Assembly (NCBI GenBank): GCA_928212115.1
Contig: CAKMRJ010005634.1
Location: forward strand, 178,100,693 to 178,164,692
Length of the DNA stretch: 64,000 nt
Direction: 5' to 3'
Source: Lactuca virosa
Taxonomy: Eukaryota > Streptophyta > Magnoliopsida > Asterales > Asteraceae
Made by a program: the position numbers and the translations under genes. Below, in pieces: positions 54,634-64,000 of this stretch; position 1 is the first letter of the stretch; the number at the start of each line of letters is the position of its first letter. Below the pieces are notes generated by a model. That model was given only the letters and a program-made list of their open reading frames with translations, had not been told where the DNA came from and searched no databases.

Positions 54634-57498
54634 TGTGACAACCCGAAATTTCCCATTTGCATAATTTCTACAGTCAAACACTTCAAATATTAGTCAAAAA
54701 CATTTCAGTACATTTTTGGCCGGATTTGAGTCCGTTTGGGTGTTTTTATTTTAAATTCGTCAAACGAATAAATAAAAGGAAGTATCGTTATGAGTGATGT
54801 GTAACAAACAAATCAAACAACACCTTAGCAAGGTGTTTACGGCCAAGCAAGAGGTTTTTGGGCCGTAAACACCATTTTCCCAAGAACTCATCCATATAGC
54901 ATGAGTTTACACACCTTTTCCTCATTTTCCACTTCCCACCTCAAGAACACCAAGCTTTTTCTCTAAGTATCATAAGATCATTTCTTCAAATCTGCCAAAA
55001 TGTAAGTGTTTCCTTCCTAGATTCCTTCCTACAACACTTAATCTAGTGTTTATACATCATTTCATCCATGGATTCTTGGTTTTTACTTAGATCTTCAAGT
55101 GTTCTTCAAAACACCAAGAACACCAAGAACACACACTAGTGTTCTTGGGTCCTAAACACTCTTACAAGCTTCCTATAAGTAAGTATACCCTTCCTATCTA
55201 GTTACTTGCTTAGTATACTTGTTAATCCTTTGGAAAATCATCAAAATCCTCAAGAACATATGTGTTTACGGTTTGGGGATCTCCCAAAACCGTAAACACC
55301 CCCAAATGGTGTTTTGATGCCCCTAACACCTTCTATGGCTTGAATAAGAGACTAGAACCTTGCATGCATGAACTAGAAACCACCAAAAACGAAATGGAAG
55401 AAGTGGTCATGAGTTTACGGCCGTAAACTCATGGGTTTACGACCGTAAACTCCCAAGGAGTGGTCCAAGGACCGTAAACTCCAAAAGTGTGCCATTTCGA
55501 GCCCTAACCACTTCCTAAGCCTTTGATTCGAACCTAGGGCATTTCTTTGTGAAGTATAAGACCTTAAAACACACAAATGCACCATTACCATGAGTTTACG
55601 GCCGTAAACTCATGGGGGAAATGGTCCATCAACCGTAAACACATGTAGGGTTACCATTTGAGGAGTAAACTCCAATGTGAGGCCATACTCTCCTTAGATG
55701 CAACCCTTAGCACTCCTAGCACTTGAAACAAAGTGTTTTCATGTATTAGAGTGTCTTTACTTACTTAATTAGTGATTAAATAACTAATTAGATACATTTA
55801 TGTATCACTACATGTTACATAGGATCCGTGTGTGTGTTCAAGTCCTCACTTGACACCTAGCATCCTACCCGGCACTTCCATCCAATCCACTCACTGCAGG
55901 TGAGTTCATACCCCTAAATCAACCTTTTAAATGATTTTAAATGCTTTTATGGGGGGAATACAAGTTGAACTGTTAGAGTTATTGTATCAATCACATGTGA
56001 TTAATAACTAGAACAGACTACAAGATTTGCTACTGCTTTCAAATTACCATCAAACTTGGATTTTCAAGTGTTTCAAACCTTTTATCAAACTCTTTTAATG
56101 CCAAAACTGTTTTCAAACTCTTTTAAACTTACTTTATTTTCAAACCAGTATCTATACTAATATATTTATATAAGTAAGACTTGAAGGACTTAGGACTGAT
56201 AGCTCACCTTATTTCCTGTTCCTTGTTTGGTTGTGGACTTAGGGTATTCGGTTATTTGTCCGACTGTCGTTGAATTCTTAGTTATATATCATATATATTT
56301 GTGTTGGATATAAAAGTCTTCACTTCAGTTCATACCTTTGTGTAACAAAGGCATGCAACCAACATTACTATTTAACTATAATAGGTATAGTTAAGGATTA
56401 CTACTCATTACTACTATTACAATGACACCTACCAGAGTCAGTACAATTATGAGTCAATACATGCTAAATACTATACAAAGAGAATACTATATACTATACA
56501 AGAAGAACACTCTATACATTATACCAGAAAATACAATATACAATATACAATATACAAGAGAATATACTAAAACAAAATGTGACATACTACTTCTCGATAC
56601 GACACTTCATTGTGCTATCACCGTGTAACCAGAGTCTCCTGGAGGGAGAGCGGGCATTATGTGTATAGATCTATACGGGACAGACACTCCCACATCCCGA
56701 CTGCTAGCTACAGTCCGAGCCGACTAGGCCTAGGGGTGACAAAATGTCACCATACTACGAGTGACCTGGAGGGTCATCAGTTATTCGATCGTCAATCAGC
56801 ATGGTTACATACGAGTTCACATTCAACCTTTAATTAATACATTAAGAATTAAAGGCAAACCAGGCTCCCCGAGGTGTATTGTACATTTAATACTACCTGG
56901 AGTCTGCATTTTCATTACATTAGCCGGCAGTGACACTGCTGGGGTAAAACATTATTTTCCCAATTACTTTACATGAATGAAGTCTAAAACTATATTTTCA
57001 TACTGATAGTTTCATTGGGAAAACTTTTACATTTACAAAGGATAAATCATGCAAACAACCGGGTCTTGGTAGAAGACTACTTTTACTGGAGAACATAGGG
57101 TTTTCTAGGGAGCATACTATTTTCAAACATTGAAATCAGTTATTATACTACACTGTTGTAAACACTTTTATACAAGCAATGACACTAAATACTTATGAAC
57201 TCACCAGCTTTATGCTGATACTCGCTTTCAAAATAACTTGTATTCTCAGGTCATCAGTAGACAGGTACAGATGAAGCTTTTGAGAAGATGGAGCACATAC
57301 AAGACTCATCTTTTATTTTGATTATACTTTTGGTGTCTTACAAACTGTACAGAACACGCTTGTATTACAATTATTATATTAATGCAATGGATGTTGTTGC
57401 TTGTCTTTACTATTATGCATTGTTATGATACTGTACATGACGTCCTCCACCCCAGAACGTTTCCCCCTCTCGGTTTTTCTCGGTTTTGGGGTGTGACA
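54634..57498 (+). repeat. 3' LTR of Tekay-like element
   Basis: 2865 bp, TGTGACAACCCG ... GGGGTGTGACA, followed by TSD GATAG. Palindromes GTTTACGGCCGTAAAC at 55413 and GTTTACGACCGTAAAC at 55435. A hairpin-capable segment GTTTACGGTTT ... AAACCGTAAAC lies at about 55264-55298. Small frames around 56422-56976 duplicate those in the 5' LTR and are not genes. Confidence 0.95.
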
Positions 57499-57503
57499 GA
57501 TAG

Positions 57504-58348
57504 GTTTGAAACTTGTAAAATGTAATTGACATTTGATGATTAAATAAAAGTTGTTGTTTATTTATGAGTAAAGTGTTACTATCTTATGTTAATCGTTTAC
57601 TATTGTTTCAATTTTGCATGTTTTACATTCAGAATAATTATATTATTCAAACATCCACAATCAGTCATACTTTGGAAGTAGGTATTGAATTAAGACTGTC
57701 ATGAATAGGGTTTGTAGATTGTCTAAGGTTATTAGACATAGCAATGCTTGCTGCAACATTCATGAATGCTCATAAGTTCTGAGTATTGGACTCAACCCAC
57801 GCTCACTTGTATCACTTCATGGAATTTATCTCGAGTGATCATGGGACGGTAATATAATATAAATCTTCAAACCTAGAGATATGAGTTGTTGACTATGAGT
57901 TGGTTATACATTGATTGAACGAAAACGCATTGGTAACTCGATGTTATAAAACGTGCTTTTGTGCATAATTCAATAAATAGTCAGTACAAGCATATGAGTC
58001 GAAGTTTTTTTGTTCCTTTTAGGATTAGATGCGATATCTGGGCCCCTCGATGATTTTGTTTTGACCTTTGTACCAGGCCTGGTCAGAACCTAATTGATGT
58101 GTTCAATTTAGTTCTATGTCAAACAGATCAGAGATCGAGAAACAAATGTTGGACAATAAGTAACACCATGTTCCATGTATTTGTCCGACTGATATCTTGA
58201 GAGCAGAGGATTATATGATCACTTATCTTAAATGGCGTATCAGCATCATCATCTTAGTTCCAAGAGACTTTGAAAGAGCTACGATTTCTAGTCAGATTCT
58301 GAAGTCATATTTGCAACTATAGTTATTAGACTTATCCAAGTGGGAGAC
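57504..58348 (+). promoter_or_regulatory. 3' UTR of B2 after the nested insertion
   Basis: Collinear with 19229-20064 of B. Perfect palindrome ACCAGGCCTGGT at 58072-58083 enclosed by TTTTGACC (about 58060) and TGTCAAAC (about 58118). The tetraloop hairpin seen in A', B and D is partly decayed here (about 57918-57930). Polypurine tract AAGTGGGAGAC at 58338-58348. Confidence 0.75.
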
Positions 58349-59126
58349 TGTTGGATATAGTGTCTAAATCCATAACTATATTTGGTATGTACTTGACCCG
58401 ACCCGGCATGGTCCATTTGGGTTGCATGGTATTGCAATACTTGGATAGACTAAAATGAGAGAAAGGACACTTAAGGTCTATTAATATATTATAAGTACTA
58501 ATATATTAATAATATTATTTAATTATTATTGGTCAAAGAATTAGTCTTGAATTAATTAAGTGATCAAAATGAGACTAATTAAATATATGGGGTTGATTGT
58601 GTACATAATCTATTCTTGTATAGTGCGCTAATGATCCATTGTTTGTATGGATTGGGTTAAAACCCATAAGGTGCTCCATGGATAGTTCATGGAGGTTACA
58701 AACCCATGGATCATGGAATATGGAAAGCCATGACAATTAGGGTTTACATGGTGTAACCCTACTTGTGCCACAACTATATAAAGAACCCCATGCAAGCAAA
58801 ATCGAACTACTACAAGCAAGTAAGAGGGCTAGCCGATTTTTGAGTATAGTAAACTTCTCTCAAGGTTATTCCAAGTATTGTGGTGTGTGTGAAGCATTTG
58901 AGGTATCACATTTGGGGTGCTAGGCTCACAAAAGTCACCAAGGAATCCAAGCTACTAAAAGGTATGTTATTCTACTTGATTTTTGTATTACAAGTTTCCC
59001 ATAACATGCTAGTTAGGAAGTAAACCTTGGAAAATAAAATTTGCATGTATTTTAGAGAAACATAGATCCAAGGTTTCTAGGGTTGCATGTACACCATAGG
59101 AGTGTTAGAATGCTCAAAACCCAACA
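58349..59126 (+). repeat. 3' LTR of B2
   Basis: 778 bp, TGTTGGATATAG ... AAACCCAACA, followed by TSD TATAC at 59127-59131. TATATAAAG at 58775-58783. Confidence 0.95.
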
Positions 59127-59131
59127 TATAC

Positions 59132-60935
59132 AATGCATAGAAACAAATGGATCACAACCTAGCATCATTCTGACATTAACAGTTGACTCCTAGCCTAGCA
59201 TCGTTACGTTAACGACTCAGAGTATCTTTGACTCGTAGCCTAGCGACGTTCTGTCATCAACCCTAAAATACGGCATAATAGTTAAATTGTAGCCTAGCAC
59301 CATTTTTGTTAACGACTCAGAGTATCTTTGAATCACAGCCTAACACCGTTCTGTGATTAACTCTCAAACATAATACACGAAAGCATCATACAAATAAGTA
59401 GCGATAAACATAAACAAGACTAATCTAGTCTACAAGTATAAGCATACAATAATAGTCCTTACATTCTATAATGCAAGGATATTTACTGTCATACGAAGTA
59501 TAGTGAGAAACTCACCTGAATTGATAGGGTGAAGAATTGCAGAATTACTCGTGCACATATAAGAATCCATCTCACAAACCACCTAGATAACAACCAGATC
59601 TGAAACCTCAAACTACAACTTGAATTCCTCAAGGTTTGACTAAAAGCCAAACTTGTCAAAAAGTTAAATATCAACAGGTCAAGTTCAACGGTCATCAACT
59701 CAAAGTCAACAGTCAAGGCAGGCGCGTAGTGAACAACACTAGGCATTCCACGCCCATTTCACAACAAAATATTCATAAAAAATCCAGAAGGATGCTGCAG
59801 CCTCCAACTGTCGTGTCGTGCGTGCCCTAACACTTAATAGGAACTTATTATAAGTTGTTAAAATTTTAAGTCATAAGCTTAAAACCTCAGATCTGGATCT
59901 TCTACATGACTTAATGGATAAAGTTTCCAACTTTATCCATTTCCATGGCTTAATCTTTTTCTAAACTCAAACCTAAACTCTAAAAGGACAAAAATCTCAT
60001 GAATCACTCAAAGGAATGCATACACACCCATTTTTTTTCCATCTTTAAATAAGTCTAAAAGCCAACAAAGGCATTCATATGGTTCTGGAGTTCTCCAAAC
60101 TCTAAGAACACGATGAAAAGTGACCAAATGAGACCAAAATGTCATAAAAAAAACTAAATCTAAAGAACTAAACATCAAGGTGGGAACTTTATACTCACAA
60201 TTGTCCAGAAATGTGATGAAAATATTAGATCCACACTAGAACAAAGCTTCCTTTCACGAAATAGGAATAGACTTTCTCACCTTCAAGCTTCATAAACAAT
60301 GACACAAATCTCAAAAACTGAAGTATGGATGCTAGGGTTTGTTTTGGTCAAAAATTAACAAACTAATTTCGTAACCAAATTAATGTGTGTGGTGTGATGT
60401 TTGAAATAAGATAAGTGAAAGGAAGATGCTTAAGATCTTCAAATATGTTGAATATCTTGGTCGTGCCCAAGATCGTGGGTAGAAAATAGTTACGTTTACA
60501 TAATTGTTTAATAAAAATGTGTTACTTTGTAATGAAGTTAAATGTATTTTGGACAAATATAGTGTTAAAGTGATTTAACAAGTGAATTTGTATAATAAAG
60601 CTTAAGATACTAAAAACGGTTCCAAGATACCACAAAGTATCTTAATAATTTCGATAATGAAAAGAGGTTAACAATCAAGAAAATAATGAAATAATTGGAT
60701 ATCAATCAAACAATAATAGGTAAATTAAAATAATTGTAAGAACACAAAGAATTACGAGGAAAGCCCTTACTTGTTGGATCTTTGTCATAAAACCTCAGGA
60801 GGTGATAAAAAATCACATGCCTTAGAACTTAAATTAAATCGAAATAAAATTAAAGGTGCTAGCTGATCTTAGAAATGATGTAAAAGAGCTCAAATGTCGA
60901 GAGAATCAGATAGAAAAAGGCAGTCAGAAATTTTG
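59132..60935 (-). repeat. Continuation of G2 gypsy LTR after B2, degenerate
   Basis: Must continue the LTR cut at 39008, since the TSD matches. 59150-59365 holds imperfect repeats of a unit near CTCAGAGTATCTTTGA ... TAGCCTAGCACCGTTCTG. A TAGTGAGAAACTCACC block at about 59500 corresponds to one seen in other gypsy LTRs here. No LTR end was found before 60935, and 60480-60935 is AT-rich and unassigned. Small frames are not supported as genes. Confidence 0.5.
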
Positions 60936-62513
60936 TGTAACATACTGATTTTTTCCACAAAATTTTAATTTGTATTTTGGAAAAAACCTCAAGTATCACA
61001 AAATCCAAATCAAGAAAAATCCCAGGTATATCAATACATTCATCCCAAATCAGATTATCAAAAACAAAATCATAAAATCTGCAAGCCGAAGTGTACAGTC
61101 AAGCCTTCGCCTTTCCTTGATCATCCGAAGTACCCGAAACACATTTAATCCATAAATGTAAGGATAAATCTTAGTGAGTCCTTCCCAAATTTTCCATATA
61201 GTATAGCATAAGAATTTATTATGGGTTATCAGAAACCCTGGGGATTATCATTAGTTCCAGTGAGGTAACAGCACACCCTGTGGATTAACAACACGTTTTA
61301 GGGGTTATCAACAACCCCGTGGATTTTTAGAAATGTAAAAGTTATCAACAATTCAATTCAATTCACATATAACAATAATCAGTAATTAAGACCCAGTTGG
61401 TCACATACATAAATACCACATATGCACAGATAAAGAGAAGACTTAACTTGCGATAGCAGCTAGAAATACGATAAAGCTCACACACATAGGATAGACAGGA
61501 GTAATAATACACCTAACAGCAGCAAAAATACCCTCTTAGTTTATCCCCCTTAAAACCCTATTTTGACCCAAACGTCAACAATAGTCAAAGTCAATGGTCA
61601 ACCTTACTATGCCTTGCGTACATGCCGCTCTACACATGGTGTAAAACTTAAGTGGTTACGGGACGAAAACAAGATATGCCCAGAGTAGCAAGAGTTATGC
61701 CCTGCGTAATGGTCTAAATGCCAAAAAAAAAATTTAAGCTCTTAATACATAAAGTTATCTCCTCAAACTTCCATATATAAACCAAAGGGGCGACATAATG
61801 GACAAAGTTTCCGACTTTATCCATTTGCATGCCATAAATGAGTAATAAACCAAACCCTAAGTCCATGAGGTGAAATAATGCTCAAGATCTCATGCATGGG
61901 GTAGATGGGTGTGATCAAGCTCTCAACTTTATGATTCAACAACCCCAAAAACCACAGAAAATGGTATTCAAGTGGTCTGGAGTAGATCATACTCACAAGA
62001 ACCAAAGTTATGGGAAAAACATACAAAATGCATAAATAACTAGATCTAACATAAGAGATAGCCAAGATGGGAACTTTATACCTCCTGGAGGTGGAAAAGA
62101 AGATGAATGATCTGGATCTACAAGGATTGGAGCACCTAGATGCTTCTCCAAAGGTCTTCTTCTTTAAAGGTGCACATAAAAACACTTTAAAACATCAAAG
62201 TTCTGACAAAACTGGTTAGGGTTTCATGGGGATTGGATGGGAGGATGGAGGTTGGAGGTTGGGTATGGAAAGGACCTTAAGAAGGTTAGAGCCTTGAAAT
62301 AGGCTCACAGCCCCAAAAATTATGGTTTTTGATTATGAACACTACGTGTTGCATAGCTGGACTTACGCCCAACGTAAGTCAATAAATGCCTGCAAGAAGT
62401 CTTTCTCCTAGGCTGAGCATAGGAAGCCATCCTACGCCTCGCGTAGGACTTAAAAAAAACTTAATGCCAAAATTATCCAAGGAAAATCATACCTATGGGT
62501 CTGAGTGTTATAG
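60936..62513 (-). repeat. Probable further gypsy LTR, minus strand
   Basis: Plus strand starts TGTAACATACTG; layout follows the solo LTR at 31673: CTTAGTGAGTC block (61171), short repeats (61225-61325, units of GGGGATTATCA or GGTTATCA), paired palindromic words TATGCCNTGCGTA (61608-61710; 62360-62450), and an end like ACCTATGGGTCTGAGTGTTA near 62510. No TSD is visible, so the borders are uncertain. Confidence 0.45.
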
Positions 62514-63077
62514 TATGTGTGAATGTCGATTATCTAGTCTTTATATATACAACCGTAATAACTAAAATTATGATATTCTTGGGATTCTCCTTAATCTTCG
62601 TATGACCTGACTTTTTTGAAGGTCTTTAATGCTCATGAGGCATTAACCATAAGTGTTTTGACTTGGTATGTTCCTTTCTTGTCATGCTCCAAGTTCCTAA
62701 ACAAGATATCATAAGAAATACGATGGATGTCCAAGATAGTTGATTAACTTCAAGATCTTGGGCTTGCCTATGATGTTAGTTCAAATTTAAGATATGGAAA
62801 TAGTGAGTTGAAAATTCTACCCACAACTGGGTTTGTAAGAGGAACATTCTTTGGAAGGTCCTACCAAATGAGACAAATCTAGAGATAACCTTTAAATAGG
62901 GCCTAGAGCCTAAAAATTAGGTTTCACTTTCCAGCTGAGGCGCGATGTGCCCCTCTCAAGCGCTTCGCGTCTTGCCCCGTGTCCAGACACCATGACTACC
63001 ATGATTGTTATGTCGCACTCCGGTCCAAATTAAAATACTTGAATAAAGAAAATACAAACTGAGAATCGGGCATTACA
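62514..63077 (-). repeat. LTR-end-like sequence, possibly the end of G2 LTR
   Basis: Ends GGGCATTACA at 63077, the pattern of a reversed gypsy LTR start (TGTAATGCCC), and contains CG-rich words at 62936-62975. It may be the end of the G2 LTR after the insertion of 60936-62513; not proven. Confidence 0.35.
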
Positions 63078-64000
63078 TGACTCGCTTCTTTCAAGGGCCT
63101 AAATTTTAACATCTTGCTAATTCATCATTAATCTGTCTCTAATATGTGGCCAATCTGTTTCTAATCCATCGCTTATCCCGTCAGTAGTTCCTTATAGATA
63201 GTCACAATCTTTCTCTATCCATCACTAATCCTAATTTTAGAGGCTCGTTTTATTTTTTCACACGTTCCTTCAAAATCAACAAACCAACCCATGTTGGAAA
63301 AGAAATTGATTATATCATATGGGAGCTGATAACTTAACTATTTGTTTTCTATACATCCACAAAATTTTAGAAAAAATGACGGTTGTGTCTGCTCATTTAT
63401 GTTTAGAATATAATTAATTATTCAAAGGATCCCACAGATGTTATATACAGATTTAAATACACACAATTGTTATACGTTTATAAATTTTTTTCCCTCTTCC
63501 ATTAACGACACCAATGTGTACACAGATGTCAATCTTATCAATCTTTTCCTTCCATGTTTTCGATCGTCCTTATTCCATCGTACTCAAGAAACCCTTCTTC
63601 GCCTAATAAAATACACAAGTATCACAGGAAATTCTAGAAAACACCATCTCTAGTCTACTGCATTCCAGGATGAAGCTCACCCTAAAAGGACCTCTTACCA
63701 CCGCCCATTCGTCATTTTCAAGAAACCCTCCCATCTCATCCAATAGAAAGCACTAGATTGGAAGATTTACTCGTCACTGGGGATGAAATCTCAATAACTC
63801 TTGAACCAGTCAAAGCTTGAACTCTTCTACAATCAAATTTGAAAACCTTTAAATAACGGCCATTGAATAGCAATTCAAATTTTGAAAGATGTTTTGATTT
63901 TGGTACATACCGATAGTTTTTCTTGAGGACGATATTTTCGATTTTGATGGCGGTTTTCAATTACACAATTGGTTTTCTTGAAATGGTTGTCGATTTTGGT
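63078..64000. other. Unassigned sequence
   Basis: AT-rich, with no repeat, LTR or retrotransposon domain recognised. The two frames of about 70 residues (63438-63653 and 63736-63960) show no known motif and no context of a gene. Confidence 0.5.

Larger units (their letters stand above)
45336..57498 (+). mobile_element. Tekay/Del-like Ty3/gypsy chromovirus nested in B2
   Basis: LTRs 45336-48947 (with a nested solo LTR) and 54634-57498, primer site 48951-48962, gag 50067, pol to about 54580, PPT at 54619-54630. Gypsy domain order protease, RT, RNase H, integrase. A C-terminal chromodomain-like segment ending KYPHLL and LTRs near 2.85 kb point to the Tekay/Del lineage of chromoviruses. Excluding the solo LTR, the LTRs differ at roughly 2% by eye in the first 900 bases. 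Pol has at least four frameshifts and several stops. Confidence 0.93.
39009..59126 (+). mobile_element. Copia element B2 (about 8 kb of its own sequence) with nested insertions
   Basis: Complete structure: LTR 39009-39787, primer site 39789-39800, leader, gag 41302-42162, pol 42187-45320, 3' UTR, LTR 58349-59126, TSD TATAC on both sides. The 3' UTR is interrupted at 45336-57498 by a Tekay-like gypsy element; removing it and one GATAG copy rejoins the copia sequence seamlessly, as comparison with B at 19224 shows. About 27 differences between the two LTRs by eye over 778 bases. Confidence 0.95.

Noticed and set aside
45336..57498. An active virus or endogenous pararetrovirus
   Set aside because: Two long LTRs, a tRNA primer site, an integrase with chromodomain and a 5-bp TSD define an LTR retrotransposon; the frames are broken.
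60936..63077. A single solo LTR from TGTAACATACTG to GGGCATTACA
   Set aside because: Flanks TTTTG and TGACT do not match, and an internal LTR-like end near 62510 makes a composite more likely.
63438..63960. Possible small host genes
   Set aside because: Frames near 70 codons without motif, splice context or conservation evidence.

Overview
The window is repeat-only plant nuclear DNA: a pile of nested LTR retrotransposons with no convincing host gene. The AT-rich texture, initiator-tRNA-Met-type primer sites, Ty1/copia and Ty3/gypsy families and very frequent ACTCGNCGAGT words suggest a dicot of the daisy family, probably Lactuca (lettuce). The genus is an inference from memory of that word's abundance, not a search result.

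Layout. 1-1240: dead copia pol fragment (family C). 1241-2944: 3' tail and LTR of a copia element (A'). 2945-3090 and 13576-20828: copia element B, whose 5' LTR is split by a minus-strand Sirevirus-like element (3090-13575) carrying a long open env-like ORF. 20829-about 24750: second family C copy. About 24750-36474: copia element D (same family as A' and B), interrupted by two solo gypsy LTRs (25912-28967 and 31673-33772). 36475-39008: minus-strand gypsy remnant (protease, gag, primer site, LTR). 39009-59126: copia element B2, inserted in that gypsy LTR with TSD TATAC. B2 contains a Tekay/Del-like chromovirus (45336-57498, TSD GATAG), whose 5' LTR holds a solo copia LTR (46261-47018, TSD CTTAA). 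59132-63077: degenerate gypsy LTR material. 63078-64000: nothing recognised.

All gag-pol frames are broken by stops and frameshifts, so no element looks autonomous today; the parts are gag (capsid and zinc knuckle), protease, integrase, reverse transcriptase and RNase H, flanked by LTR promoters, a primer site (PBS) and a polypurine tract (PPT). By eye the LTR pair of B2 differs at about 3-4% of sites and that of the Tekay element at about 2%, which agrees with the nesting order.

The most interesting signal is in the untranslated parts of the A'/B/D/B2 copia family. The 3' UTR holds a 12-bp perfect palindrome at a fixed distance from the PPT, and its sequence changes symmetrically between copies (ACCGGGCCCGGT, GTTGGGCCCAAC, ACCAGGCCTGGT). 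The same UTR has a covarying tetraloop hairpin, and the 1.5-kb leader has several hairpins, some with compensatory changes and two presenting a GGTTAACC palindrome in the loop. This looks like a conserved RNA structure and dimerisation module. A second signal is a set of paired palindromic words spaced about 21 bp apart, shared between copia leaders and unrelated gypsy LTRs.
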